A DNA stretch of 42,963 nucleotides, taken from CAZESH01 sp964514665. Lineage in GTDB: Bacteria > Bacillota > Bacilli > Paenibacillales > KCTC-25726. A program made the position numbers and the translations under genes. How positions within the stretch are numbered: the stretch's first letter is position 1; every line of letters begins with the position of its first letter. Positions 18,101 to 25,863 of the stretch are shown here, one piece after another. The DNA lies in the NCBI GenBank assembly GCA_964514665.1, contig CAZESH010000005.1, forward strand, positions 1-42,963, written 5' to 3'. The notes below the pieces were generated by a model. The model made no database searches and was not told the origin of the DNA. It worked only from the letters and a program-made list of their open reading frames with translations.

Positions 18101-18295
18101 ACTTCCGGTACAACCCGGCCGTCAGACAGCAGCACGGAATGGAAAAAGCTCGGCGCAGGCCAGTTCATTGTATCCAGGGCCGGTACAAGCTACGTGCATC
18201 TCAAGCTGGTGGATTCGGATCGGATAGCGTCGCCGTCAGACACGCGAATGAAGCCTTTGCTGATCAAAATCAATTATGACCAGAACAGATACTAA
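15179..18295 (+). CDS. Large secreted VWA-domain protein, candidate pilus-tip adhesin
   Basis: 1038 residues with a signal peptide (cleavage near AMA-A, about residue 31). A von Willebrand factor A domain occupies about residues 70-270. Its MIDAS site is complete: DVSGS at 78-82, the Thr in GGTNIDYG, and the Asp in LLTDG. The rest is Ig-like or beta-rich repeats, including bacterial Ig-like boundaries such as DSTPPLIPA and DTTPPSLAL. No LPXTG or SLH anchor is visible, so retention through the pilus is plausible. VWA-bearing PilY1 proteins occur with minor pilins in Gram-negatives; here two minor pilins and a PilX-like protein follow directly. The PilY1 analogy comes from architecture and context, as the PilY1 beta-propeller is not evident. 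Confidence 0.85.
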   Translation: MRKTIAIRKWFSAALALLLLLTLLPQAAMAAGSLGLSGTRSVDKNQIFINETFNMNYSIDPTGSYVQRQPLDLAMVLDVSGSMGYPVSSSDSTKRIDALKMSSKLLTGSLATANYGDKVGVVSFSTSASMLINPTTDYNQVDQTINNLYPNGGTNIDYGLTLGYQMVKDSTQPKYIILLTDGYANYYHDDVTQKNVSDRTRARAEALQDGQNLGAQGIPVFTIALASSGSNVDTDLLQQIASDTGGQYYQASNQSELDQAFTSITQVLSPKITNITLTQPFPAGFELAQTISGITLNNNVLTINRADIPFNYQDLNYNGKISVPLKYTGSPATYQLDPAVINYKVDQTPGSYTINDPISLQFLYPQNLTLEGVASLGGGTADLNNWDIKTPLTVQYLVDPLKTADNLDGAITGALLVHTLPLGAYMAPGQTGVTSQPDATTGANALIMALPDIHFVSGAFDQTLVQRQAEVAFDHAGTYSFNPAAFLKVAYTDNNGQARETALLNSLPATVTVKVFLKDQWNNLYIGDGDGVVERQDSAGNLQWSVDLGDQPVKDMHFVDGSNESQIAVELADGSEQTLDLAPTAPSVAIIDYNGSAIDPADTAYKKGPAVLMLSGSVPGLPPQTAFSGTDFTGDYVHHYEYRIAGNGVWGPWNSVLPGDRVRLNLSGAGLQLEAHAVTHAIAGAGAVPAVAHNGADSSRTFSLDSTPPLIPAVIGDFTPTYGLYRFVLEGTVSDSDSGLTTDTDGKEIFTLTKSGTAIPEDASVSNFAFQADSSELAAGVSIDALDNVGWAAHAPVYGPNDTTPPSLALNDLNSQNPTDDPLIQITAAETESYIHNIRVWIDKEASSAPDKQGGTVDAANPRKSVLAFRLSEVIADQSGDDPKRPRYGWHKLIAEAENYSGAVQTATVYFKVNPGPIGTLAAIQADGSTVDFGASSSAANKPVKVTVDYQTWMPVPVKDGQAAVTVKEMYYAITSGTTRPSDSSTEWKKLGAGQFIVSRAGTSYVHLKLVDSDRIASPSDTRMKPLLIKINYDQNRY

Positions 18296-18309
18296 AGAGG
18301 AGAATGAAA

Positions 18310-18945
18310 GTGCATCCCTTTCAGCCATGGAAGCGAAAATTGACCGAGGAATCGGGCATTACGCTCGTGGAAATCCTTATCGCGATTACGATCATGTCCG
18401 TCGTTACGGTAACGATCATCGGCTATTATTTTTCCGCAATGGAAAAATCCGCCGATCAAAGCCGCAGAGTGATCGCTGCCAATTTGGCGAGATTGAAGGC
18501 TGCGGAGCTGAGAAAGGTTTTCCAGGACGGCAGCAGCTTTGATGATCTGAATGTATTCATTGAGCAGCAGGGCTTGGCTGCAGGTACGCCAGGAAGCGTC
18601 ACACTCATGTCCAACGCCTCCGTAACCTCGGCGGTCAATGCTTCCAGCACGCCTGAGGAGCAGTATGTCAAGCAGCTGGTGACCAGCGGGGAGGTGGACT
18701 TTGATCCGACCTCCAACCCTCCGATCAATGGAACCGTCTATCGTTATATGATCCGTCTGGACAACCGTGACCAGGGAAGAAATCAGGAGCTGCAGAGCGC
18801 CATGGGGTCCGGCCAGCAGCCGCAGCGGTATTTGATCGCCACGCACATCACGGTTTATTGGACCTCAGCAGAGGTCCAGTCCGGGGATGTGCCTTCGGGG
18901 AAATTCGCAGCGGATTTTCAAACCTATTTGGTCAAACGGAGGTGA
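18310..18945 (+). CDS. Minor type IV pilin-like protein (PilV/PulG type)
   Basis: Class III signal: a short basic leader ending EESG, then ITLVEILIAITIMSVVTVTIIGYY with Glu at mature position 5. The start is ambiguous. ATG at 18304 sits only one base after AGAGGAG, whereas the in-frame GTG at 18310 has a spacing of 7 and gives a 211-residue protein. It lies between the VWA gene and a second minor pilin. It probably belongs to the tip-initiation complex. Confidence 0.82.
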   Translation: MHPFQPWKRKLTEESGITLVEILIAITIMSVVTVTIIGYYFSAMEKSADQSRRVIAANLARLKAAELRKVFQDGSSFDDLNVFIEQQGLAAGTPGSVTLMSNASVTSAVNASSTPEEQYVKQLVTSGEVDFDPTSNPPINGTVYRYMIRLDNRDQGRNQELQSAMGSGQQPQRYLIATHITVYWTSAEVQSGDVPSGKFAADFQTYLVKRR

Positions 18946-18949
18946 CGGG

Positions 18950-19516
18950 ATGAAAGCAGGCTTTCACAAGCGTGCGCTGTCCCGCCTGCACGGCGAAAAG
19001 GGCATGACCTTGATTGAGGTGCTGGCAGGCATGATGATCATCAGCATGATCGTTTCCATTCTATATTCGTTCATGCTGATGGGCGTTACGATGTACAAAC
19101 GCATAACGGTAGAAACACAGCTGCGCAATCAAGCGAACTATATTTTCAGCAGCGTGATCGATAATTTGCGGGATGGGGTATATGCCGAGCCGGTTTATCA
19201 TGCGGACGGAACCTTAAATGAACATGAGGTGCTCGTGGTCAAGCGCAGTGACGATCCGAACGAGTATGTCCATGAGGTGAGGCTGAAATTTACAAGCAGC
19301 GCGTTCGAGGTGATCGAACCGCTGTCGGGTAAAGTGCATGAATATCCGCTCGCCAACACCCGCTTTACGATGGACGGAAATTTTACCGACAGCTCCAAAC
19401 ACGATCTGGTCTGGTTGAAAATCACTTTTACCGGCAATGCGGCCGAGCAGACAATAGCTGCGGAACAATCCAATTTGCAAATCGACAGAAAAATTCCATT
19501 GTTCCGTTTGGAATGA
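18950..19516 (+). CDS. Minor type IV pilin-like protein (PilW/PulJ type)
   Basis: 188 residues. Class III leader of 18 residues ending GEKG, then MTLIEVLAGMMIISMIVSILYSF with Glu at mature position 5. The ATG at 18950 follows GGAGG at a good distance, 4 nt after the stop of the preceding minor pilin gene; the open frame extends further upstream inside that gene but lacks a start site. The globular domain is unassigned, as is usual for minor pilins. Confidence 0.82.
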   Translation: MKAGFHKRALSRLHGEKGMTLIEVLAGMMIISMIVSILYSFMLMGVTMYKRITVETQLRNQANYIFSSVIDNLRDGVYAEPVYHADGTLNEHEVLVVKRSDDPNEYVHEVRLKFTSSAFEVIEPLSGKVHEYPLANTRFTMDGNFTDSSKHDLVWLKITFTGNAAEQTIAAEQSNLQIDRKIPLFRLE

Positions 19517-19531
19517 GTAGGAGGGAAAGGG

Positions 19532-21370
19532 ATGAGCAGAAGCGGCAGGAAAGGCAAGAACGGCGATCCATTGGGCGAAAGCGGTGCCGCACTGGTAATT
19601 GCCATGCTGGCGGTGGTCTTGATGACGTTGATCGGCCTTGCGCTGCTGCAAGTGGTGCAGAACGGCTTTATTCATTCGGCCGGCGCGGAAGGAGATATCC
19701 GGGCGGAAATTTTAGCCCAGGACGGCTTGGATGAGGCCTTGTCGCTGGTTCGCAATGCGGTGGATCAAGCGAATGGCGCAAGCGGCTACCGCGACAGAAT
19801 CGCTCAGACGGAAGCCAACCTGACGGATGTCATCGACCGCATTTCCGACGATCCGACCCACCATCCCGGCGTGTACACGGTGAAAACGGAAAGAGGGAGC
19901 TATACGGTCGATTTTTCCCTTGATCCGGGGCTGTCCGCAGAACAGCGCTCGCGCGAAATCACACATCCGACGCTTTTGCCGGCACCGGATCCCGACGGAC
20001 CCTATGTGAGGCAAATTGTGGTTGTTTCGGAAGGGAAAACAAGCGGCATCCAACCCGGCCGGTCGGTAAAGAAGACGATGAAGCTTTATGTCAGCACAAT
20101 CAATCCGATTTTCCGTTATCCGGTCTCCGCGGCGGCCGATTTATCGCTGCAGGGAGCTCCGTTTATTATCGGTGATGCGCTGGCCGGCGGGGATTTGAAT
20201 ATTACGAAAAAAGCCCATTTCATCATCGAATCGGGGATTTCCGAATATGACGCGGAAAGCGATTATCCTTCATTGAAAGGTTTCATTCAAGCGATGTCAG
20301 GCCATTATACGCTGGATGGGAGCAGCCGCACTTCCTTCGAAAGAAGCTTTTTCTCCAAATACCAGCCTTTTGCCGATCGTTCGCTGGAGCTCGGGGAGCC
20401 GCTCAACATCGCTGCGGCCGTTGCCACTAAAACCTCTGCAGTTCTTTCCACCAGCTATGATGCGCCGCTTACCTGGATTGGCCTCGATGGAGCGCAAATC
20501 GGTGACGGCTACAACGGGGCGCAGGCTGCGATCGGCTCGCCGGGCAGCATGAGCGGCATCCGCTTCAGCGATGATCAGTGGGTTAGCGTAAAAGGGAATT
20601 TGGATGTTTACGGCAATATGCTGCTCACCCGCGGACTGCTTCGGCAGGAGCAAGGGGCGAGCCTGCAAATACACGGCGGATCGATATCGGCTCATCTGAA
20701 TGATCCCGATTTGATTGCGGCAGATATGAGCGGTTCGATTGCCTTGGATGACGGGCAATTTATGGCGGTGGACGGGAATGCGGTTTTGAATAATCTTACC
20801 TTCCGCGGCACGATGTTCGTCAAAGGCAATTTGAAAATCATCGGCGATCTGAACGTGGATGGCACGATTTATGTCGACGGCAGCGTGGAGCTGAAGGAAA
20901 TGAACTCGATCAACCAGAACACTGGCTTTGCCGACAAGCCGGTAATCGTGGCGGCCACGGGAAAAATCGATATGTCCGACAACATGAAGACGCAAATCTC
21001 CAGCACCTCCGGAGAAAACAAGCTGCGCGCGTTTCTGTACAGCGATCAGGATATGAATGTTTACGGCGTGCTCTCCCGCCTTCTGATCAAAGGCGGGATC
21101 CACGGCCGCAACGTCATGTTGAGCGGAGTGCGCGGCAATTTCTCCACATCGCCCGGCATCGACGGTTTTACCGGGAATGCGTTTGTGAATACAAACGTGT
21201 CCCCGGCGGGATCGGGCTATTATTTTACCGACGGGCAGTCCTCATTGGCCGCCGATCTGGCCCGCCTGAAAGTATTTTACGACAACCAGCTGTACAACGA
21301 TCCGCCTGCAGGCATTCCGGTGACCGATCAGGTTTCGGTATTTGTCAAGCAGATCGATTATATACAATAA
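19532..21370 (+). CDS. PilX-like N-terminal helix protein with long beta-rich C-terminal region
   Basis: 612 residues. The N-terminus GESG followed by AALVIAMLAVVLMTLIGLALLQV matches the PilX_N pattern, a minor-pilin-type hydrophobic helix without the usual Glu5. Residues about 330-520 contain regularly spaced glycine and hydrophobic turns (GNLDVYGN, FVKGNLKIIGDLNVDGTIYVDGSVELKE), which suggest a parallel beta-helix or polymer-forming repeat (bactofilin or DUF7305 type). It has a strong GGAGGGAAAGGG site and follows the two minor pilins in the order seen for PilV-PilW-PilX. It is far larger than Gram-negative PilX. Confidence 0.75.
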   Translation: MSRSGRKGKNGDPLGESGAALVIAMLAVVLMTLIGLALLQVVQNGFIHSAGAEGDIRAEILAQDGLDEALSLVRNAVDQANGASGYRDRIAQTEANLTDVIDRISDDPTHHPGVYTVKTERGSYTVDFSLDPGLSAEQRSREITHPTLLPAPDPDGPYVRQIVVVSEGKTSGIQPGRSVKKTMKLYVSTINPIFRYPVSAAADLSLQGAPFIIGDALAGGDLNITKKAHFIIESGISEYDAESDYPSLKGFIQAMSGHYTLDGSSRTSFERSFFSKYQPFADRSLELGEPLNIAAAVATKTSAVLSTSYDAPLTWIGLDGAQIGDGYNGAQAAIGSPGSMSGIRFSDDQWVSVKGNLDVYGNMLLTRGLLRQEQGASLQIHGGSISAHLNDPDLIAADMSGSIALDDGQFMAVDGNAVLNNLTFRGTMFVKGNLKIIGDLNVDGTIYVDGSVELKEMNSINQNTGFADKPVIVAATGKIDMSDNMKTQISSTSGENKLRAFLYSDQDMNVYGVLSRLLIKGGIHGRNVMLSGVRGNFSTSPGIDGFTGNAFVNTNVSPAGSGYYFTDGQSSLAADLARLKVFYDNQLYNDPPAGIPVTDQVSVFVKQIDYIQ

Positions 21371-21404
21371 CACGGCAAGGATCATGCGAAGGGAGGAACA
21401 AAAA

Positions 21405-22571
21405 ATGGCTTGCAAAATTTTGGTGGTGGATGACACAAGGTTTATCCGCAAGATGCTGACCGATATTTTGGTGCAGTCCGGATATGAGGTAGTAGGGGAA
21501 GCGGAGAACGGGAAACAAGCCGTGCAGCGCTTCGAGGAATTGCGTCCCGATTTGGTGATGATGGACATCACGATGCCGGAAATGGACGGGATTGAAGCGC
21601 TCAAGGAGATCCGGCTGATCGATCCCGAGGCCATTGTGCTGATTTGCTCCGCGATGAGCCAGCAGGACCTGATTTCCGAGGCGCTCAAAGCCGGAGCCGT
21701 AGGCTACGTGATGAAGCCATTCAAGCCTAACAAGGTGCAGGAAATTGTCAAGCAGTACGCCGTTTCGGCAGATGAGCCCGCTTCCGAGCCTGTTCAAACT
21801 TCCGTACCTGTTCAAGCTTCCGAGCCAGTTCAAGCGTCCGAGCCTGTTCAAGCTTCCGAGCCAGTTCAAGCTTCCGAGCCAGTTCAAGTTTCCGAACCCG
21901 TTCAAGATGAGCCGGCCGAAGTGATGCAGCCGATGGCTTCCCATGCTGGAGCTTCGGGTTCGTCGTCCATGATCAGCAGCGAAACCGCCAAACTCCATAA
22001 TGAAGGTTTTGAGGCGAATCCTCCGGCAGAGGGCTTTCCGGGAATTTCTGCCCGGGATTCGGCAGGAGAAGAACTGCCGCCGACGGCGGGTACCGATATG
22101 TATGAAACGGAACCGGAGCAGGAGGATGAAGAACTTCATCGTCAATTGGATCAAGCGATAGATGAATTTTTCATTCCCAAGGTGGCAGAGAGCCAATCCG
22201 AGCGCGATCAGCCGGAAGCGAAGCAAGAAGGAGAAGACAAATCCGTTCCCAAAGCGGATGTCATCAATCGCTTGCTGGTCAAGCCAAGCGACAAAATCAT
22301 CACTTTATTTGGAGGGATAAGCAAAATGAAGAATTTTTCCAGCAGTTATATGTGCAATTGGACCGAGGAAATGCAAGGGGGATCCAACCGTTATCTGGTG
22401 GTCGTGACCGAAGAGGATAATGTCATCAGCATAGAGCTTAGCGACGGCGGCGACAAGAAACAGACCGTGGAGCTTTCGCTTGAGGGGTTTCGCAAGCTGG
22501 CCGGCTGGCTGGACGATAAAATGGGGGGGCCGTTTACCGGGGTCAGAGAGTTTAGCAAGAAAGAAAATTAA
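21405..22571 (+). CDS. CheY-type response regulator with PVQASE repeat linker and unrecognised C-terminal domain
   Basis: 388 residues. Residues 1 to about 118 form a complete receiver domain: acidic pair D9/D10, phospho-acceptor D54 (VMMD), switch Ser in CSAMS (about 82) and Lys in VMKPF (about 104). A linker of hexapeptide repeats (PVQASE type) follows at about residues 126-170 and then an acidic low-complexity stretch. The last ~85 residues (SDKIITLFGG... to LAGWLDDKMGG) look folded and I do not recognise the family. No HTH, GGDEF or HPt domain is present. AAGGGAGG precedes the ATG; the frame is open further upstream without a start site. The position between the PilX-like gene and pilD suggests control of pilus activity by protein interaction. 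No histidine kinase is encoded in the window. Confidence 0.82.
   Translation: MACKILVVDDTRFIRKMLTDILVQSGYEVVGEAENGKQAVQRFEELRPDLVMMDITMPEMDGIEALKEIRLIDPEAIVLICSAMSQQDLISEALKAGAVGYVMKPFKPNKVQEIVKQYAVSADEPASEPVQTSVPVQASEPVQASEPVQASEPVQASEPVQVSEPVQDEPAEVMQPMASHAGASGSSSMISSETAKLHNEGFEANPPAEGFPGISARDSAGEELPPTAGTDMYETEPEQEDEELHRQLDQAIDEFFIPKVAESQSERDQPEAKQEGEDKSVPKADVINRLLVKPSDKIITLFGGISKMKNFSSSYMCNWTEEMQGGSNRYLVVVTEEDNVISIELSDGGDKKQTVELSLEGFRKLAGWLDDKMGGPFTGVREFSKKEN
21792..21908 (+). repeat. 18-bp tandem repeat inside the response regulator gene
   Basis: Six full 18-bp units of the type GTTCAAGCTTCCGAGCCA plus a partial seventh encode the PVQASE hexapeptide linker. Units differ at a few positions; two are identical copies. 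Length variation by slippage would keep the reading frame. Confidence 0.9.
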
Positions 22572-22599
22572 TGACCTTTAGAAAGCGGGAGAAAGCGAA

Positions 22600-23382
22600 A
22601 TGACTGCATGGGCGATTATGGCAACATTGGGCTTATTTGCACTGGGCACGGTTTTCGGAACTTTGTTTGCCGTGATAGGTATCCGCCTCCCCCGGAAAGT
22701 GCCCGTCTGGGGCAAGATCAGCTGCAGCAGCTGCGGGTTGCGGTCGGAGCAGTCGTTCATTCGACTGCTGCCAGTGATCAGGGGGATACAAAAAAGCGGT
22801 GAATGCAAACACTGTCATTCAAAGCTGTTTCCTTCGCTGGCAGCGGTGGAATGGGGAACGGGAGCGCTGTTCGCGGTGCTTCCCTTCTTGGTTTCCCTTC
22901 ACAGCGAGCTGTGGATCGCTTATCCGCTGGCGGGGCTTTTGATGATCCTGACGGTCAGCGACTTGAACTATCGTCTGCTTCCCAACAAACTGATTTATCC
23001 TGCAATTTTGGGCTTTATGATTTTGCGGATTTTCATTCACCCTCTGCCGATAGGGGAATACGCGCTCGGTTTTCTGAGCGGCGGCGGCTTGCTGCTGCTT
23101 GTTTCCACAGTGGGGGAATGGCTGGGAAAGCCGGCCATGGGCGGAGGCGACATCAAGCTGATGGCGCTGGTCGGCTTGACGATCGGTTTCAAGCTGGTAC
23201 TGCTGACGATTTTTCTCTCGGCGCTGTTTGGCGGTGCAATCGGCCTGGCGCTTATTGCCGCCGGACGCATCGGACGGTCCGGGGCGCTGCCTTACGGACC
23301 GTTTATCGCCGCAGGCGGCCTGCTGTCGATGTTTTTCGGCAATGCGTGGATCGCTTGGTACTTGGGGTTGTTCACCATTTAA
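22600..23382 (+). CDS. pilD: Prepilin peptidase (A24 family)
   Basis: 260-residue polytopic membrane aspartyl protease that cleaves and N-methylates prepilins. The N-terminal domain has both CxxC pairs (C42/C45 and C69/C72), typical of bifunctional enzymes. The two catalytic aspartates are D121 in VSDLNYRLLPN and D184 in GGGDIKLM. Hydrophobic helices fill the rest. It is the last gene of the pilus locus, so all substrates (one major and at least two minor pilins) are encoded upstream in the same direction. Confidence 0.94.
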   Translation: MTAWAIMATLGLFALGTVFGTLFAVIGIRLPRKVPVWGKISCSSCGLRSEQSFIRLLPVIRGIQKSGECKHCHSKLFPSLAAVEWGTGALFAVLPFLVSLHSELWIAYPLAGLLMILTVSDLNYRLLPNKLIYPAILGFMILRIFIHPLPIGEYALGFLSGGGLLLLVSTVGEWLGKPAMGGGDIKLMALVGLTIGFKLVLLTIFLSALFGGAIGLALIAAGRIGRSGALPYGPFIAAGGLLSMFFGNAWIAWYLGLFTI

Positions 23383-23683
23383 ATGTGATGAAAAGCGAGG
23401 CGATCCATAAGCAGTGGAGCGCAAGCACATTGCCGTAAAGCAGGGATGCGCCCCCGATCATGCGGCGGATCATCATCCTGTTCATGACCCTCGGATACAT
23501 ATAGAGCAGCGCAAGCGGCAAAAGCAGCTTGATTCCGTAAAACATCGCAGGGCTGCTGTGATACCAATAAGCCATTAGCGGGTTGCCCTCGGTCACCTGA
23601 TGCATGCGGATGCCGATATCGGTCAGCACGGCGTCGGCGGCGCTGGCGGCAATAATAAAATAAACTCCAAAACGATTCATCAT
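23372..23683 (-). CDS. DUF5658-like small membrane protein
   Basis: About 103 residues with three to four hydrophobic segments. The pattern FGVYFIIAASAADAVLTDIGIRMHQVTEGNPLMAYW, then a second helix and a third pair, matches the DUF5658 style (an LNxxDAxxT-like start, EANP-like motif, then KLxLPLxLL). Function unknown. Candidate starts are at 23689, 23683 and 23680; GGGAG on the reverse strand favours 23683 (spacing 8). The 3' end overlaps pilD by 11 bp in convergent orientation. Confidence 0.65.
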   Translation of the reverse strand: MMNRFGVYFIIAASAADAVLTDIGIRMHQVTEGNPLMAYWYHSSPAMFYGIKLLLPLALLYMYPRVMNRMMIRRMIGGASLLYGNVLALHCLWIASLFITFKW

Positions 23684-23793
23684 GGACATCGCTCCCTGTA
23701 TAAGCTGATATCGGTCGTTCATTCGCTCTATCTGCTTCTTTTTTATTTTACACATCCTGCACCCGATTTGGAAATGAATTAATAGACAGCACC

Positions 23794-23853
23794 TATAATG
23801 ATCATAGCTATTATATCTTTGTCTTTGTCCGCCAAATGTGATACAACAATTAT
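23794..23853 (+). promoter_or_regulatory. Possible leuB promoter region
   Basis: TTGTCC at 23825-23830, a 17-nt spacer and AATTAT at 23848-23853 form a weak SigA-type promoter. Upstream, TATAAT at 23794 and ATTATA at 23810 form an AT-rich dyad that could be an operator. leuB needs its own promoter here because the pilus locus separates it from leuA. Confidence 0.35.
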
Positions 23854-23879
23854 AGTTATGCAGATCAAAGGAGTGAGTT

Positions 23880-24962
23880 GTGTTGGCGGAAGTGAAGAAG
23901 ATTGCCGTGATTGCAGGGGACGGTATCGGTCCTGAAGTGGTTGCGGAAGCGGAGAAAGTTTTGAAAAAAAGCGAGGAACTGTTCGGCTGCCGGTTCGAGA
24001 CGGAGCACGGGCTGTTCGGAGGCATTGCGATTGACGAGAAAGGAACGCCGCTGCCCGAAGAAACGCTGGCGATGTGCAAAAAATCGGACGCGGTGCTGCT
24101 GGGAGCGGTCGGTGGTCCGAAATGGGACAACAACCCCAAGGAGCTTCGTCCGGAGACCGGATTGCTCGGCATTCGCAAGGCGCTGGGTCTATTCTCCAAC
24201 ATTCGTCCGGCTGTCGTGTTTGATTGCTTGAAGGAAGCTTCCACGCTGAAGCCGGAAGTGCTTGAAGGCACCGACCTTATCGTGGTCAGGGAATTGACCG
24301 GAGGCATATACTTTGGGGAGAAGTTCCGTCGCGATACGGAAAACGGTCAGGAAGCGGTGGATACTTGCGTGTATAACGTATCGGAAGTCGAGCGGATCGC
24401 CCGCCAGGCATTCGAAATTGCGATGAAACGCAGCAAGAAGCTGGCTTCCGTAGACAAGGCTAATGTATTGGAAACCTCGCGACTGTGGCGGGAAACGGTA
24501 ATCCGGATTGCCGCTGAATATCCCGAAGTGGAACTTGAGCATGTGCTTGTCGACAACTGCGCGATGCAGCTGCTCCGCCGTCCGTCCAGCTTTGACGTGA
24601 TCGTAACGGAGAATATGTTCGGCGACATCTTGAGCGATGAAGCGGCCATGCTGACCGGCTCCATCGGCATGCTGTCCTCCGCTTCACTTGGAGAAGGAAG
24701 CTTCGGTTTGTATGAGCCGGTTCATGGTTCGGCCCCGGATATTGCCGGACAAGGCGTGGCCAATCCGATCGCCACGATCCTTTCCGTGGCCTTGATGTTC
24801 CGTCTGACGTTCGGATATGAGGACGCTGCGGGCGCGATCGAATCCGCAGTCAAATCCGTGCTTGACGCCGGGCATCGTACGGCGGATATAGCTGCAAACA
24901 AGAGCAAGGCACTTAGCACTTCCGCTATGGGAGATCTTATCGTATCCGCGATGAAAAAATAA
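23880..24962 (+). CDS. leuB: 3-isopropylmalate dehydrogenase
   Basis: NAD+-dependent oxidative decarboxylation of 3-isopropylmalate to 2-oxoisocaproate in leucine synthesis. 360 residues, usual length. Motifs: IAVIAGDGIGPEVVAEA at the N-terminus, LGAVGGPKWD, RELTGGIYFGE, the Lys/Asp catalytic region VDKANVLETSRLWRE, NMFGDILSDEA, and the NAD-binding EPVHGSAPDIAG. AAAGGAG at 23867-23873 supports GTG 23880 or TTG 23883 as start. leuC and leuD are not in the window. Confidence 0.96.
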   Translation: MLAEVKKIAVIAGDGIGPEVVAEAEKVLKKSEELFGCRFETEHGLFGGIAIDEKGTPLPEETLAMCKKSDAVLLGAVGGPKWDNNPKELRPETGLLGIRKALGLFSNIRPAVVFDCLKEASTLKPEVLEGTDLIVVRELTGGIYFGEKFRRDTENGQEAVDTCVYNVSEVERIARQAFEIAMKRSKKLASVDKANVLETSRLWRETVIRIAAEYPEVELEHVLVDNCAMQLLRRPSSFDVIVTENMFGDILSDEAAMLTGSIGMLSSASLGEGSFGLYEPVHGSAPDIAGQGVANPIATILSVALMFRLTFGYEDAAGAIESAVKSVLDAGHRTADIAANKSKALSTSAMGDLIVSAMKK

Positions 24963-24982
24963 AAATAAGTTTATTTTACCAG

Positions 24983-25012
24983 CCTCTGGGAGACGATTTC
25001 CAGGGGTTTTTT
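24983..25012 (+). terminator. Rho-independent terminator after leuB
   Basis: CCTCTGG pairs with CCAGGGG (one G-U) across a 10-nt loop, followed by TTTTTT. Confidence 0.8.
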
Positions 25013-25062
25013 CATAGGTTCACAAAGTTGTAATGACTTTAATAAAATATTTATTCTAATTA

Positions 25063-25091
25063 TTGACTTTCATTTTTTCCAATGATACCAT
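25063..25091 (+). promoter_or_regulatory. Candidate SigA-type promoter of the peroxiredoxin gene
   Basis: TTGACT at 25063-25068, 17-nt spacer, TACCAT at 25086-25091. The AT-rich stretch just upstream (about 25050-25064) has loose resemblance to a PerR box, matching roughly two thirds of positions, too few to claim. Confidence 0.45.
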
Positions 25092-25204
25092 TTTAAACAT
25101 AGTTAAGAATTTATAGAGAATGCCTGCAGTTCTGGACAGCATACATACGCGGCTTATCGGAGGTTCTGTAAGGGCATTTAAATAACAAGGAGGGAATTGT
25201 TACT

Positions 25205-25753
25205 GTGGCAGAACGTTTAGTGGCAAAGCAAGCACCTGATTTCACGATGGAAACGGCATTAGGCAACGGCAAGGACTTTGGAAAGGTATCGCTTTCCGAT
25301 TACAGGGGAAAATGGCTGATTCTTTTCTTCTATCCGCTTGATTTCACATTTGTTTGTCCTACGGAAATTACGGCATTGAGCGATTCGCAAGACATCTTTG
25401 AAGATCTGGATTGTGAAATTCTCGGCGTCAGCACGGACAGCAAATTTTCTCACCGCGCTTGGATCAACACCTCCCGCGACGAGAATGGATTGGGCCAGCT
25501 GAAATTCCCGCTCGCATCCGACATCACCAAAAAGGTGGCTGCCGACTACGGCGTGCTGATTGAAGATGAAGGCATCGCTTTGCGCGGACTTTTCATCATC
25601 GATCCGGAAGGCGAATTGAAATATCAAGTCGTCAACCACAATGATGTAGGCCGCAGTGTGGACGAGACGCTCCGCGTGCTTCAGGCGCTGCAATCCGGCG
25701 GATTGTGCCCGGCGAACTGGAAGCCCGGCGAAAAGCATCTGGTTGCACAGTAA
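25205..25753 (+). CDS. Typical 2-Cys peroxiredoxin (AhpC/TSA family)
   Basis: Reduces hydrogen peroxide, organic peroxides and peroxynitrite using a thiol donor. 182 residues. The peroxidatic Cys is C51 in FYPLDFTFVCPTE, and the resolving Cys is about C168 in GGLCPANWKPG, so it is a typical dimeric 2-Cys enzyme. The GTG start at 25205 follows AAGGAGGG at a good distance. The gene is monocistronic with its own promoter candidate and a strong terminator. The reductant is unknown: no ahpF is adjacent, though a thioredoxin-fold gene follows the terminator. Confidence 0.93.
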   Translation: MAERLVAKQAPDFTMETALGNGKDFGKVSLSDYRGKWLILFFYPLDFTFVCPTEITALSDSQDIFEDLDCEILGVSTDSKFSHRAWINTSRDENGLGQLKFPLASDITKKVAADYGVLIEDEGIALRGLFIIDPEGELKYQVVNHNDVGRSVDETLRVLQALQSGGLCPANWKPGEKHLVAQ

Positions 25754-25766
25754 AAAGTTGAATAGC

Positions 25767-25815
25767 ACTCCCTTCTGCTTGCTTTTCTGCAGAGGGGAGT
25801 TTTGGCTTTTTTTGG
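25767..25815 (+). terminator. Rho-independent terminator after the peroxiredoxin gene
   Basis: A 12-bp stem of ACTCCCTTCTGC with GCAGAGGGGAGT (one G-U pair), a 10-nt loop, then TTTTGGC and a T-tract. Confidence 0.88.
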
Positions 25816-25863
25816 CTAAAGAGAATGAAGCATTGGAAATCCAAAGCATAAGGAGTGTTTTTC

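Noticed and set aside
25050..25065. PerR-box-like sequence before the peroxiredoxin gene
   Set aside because: Only about 10 of 15 positions match in an AT-rich context, which is expected by chance.
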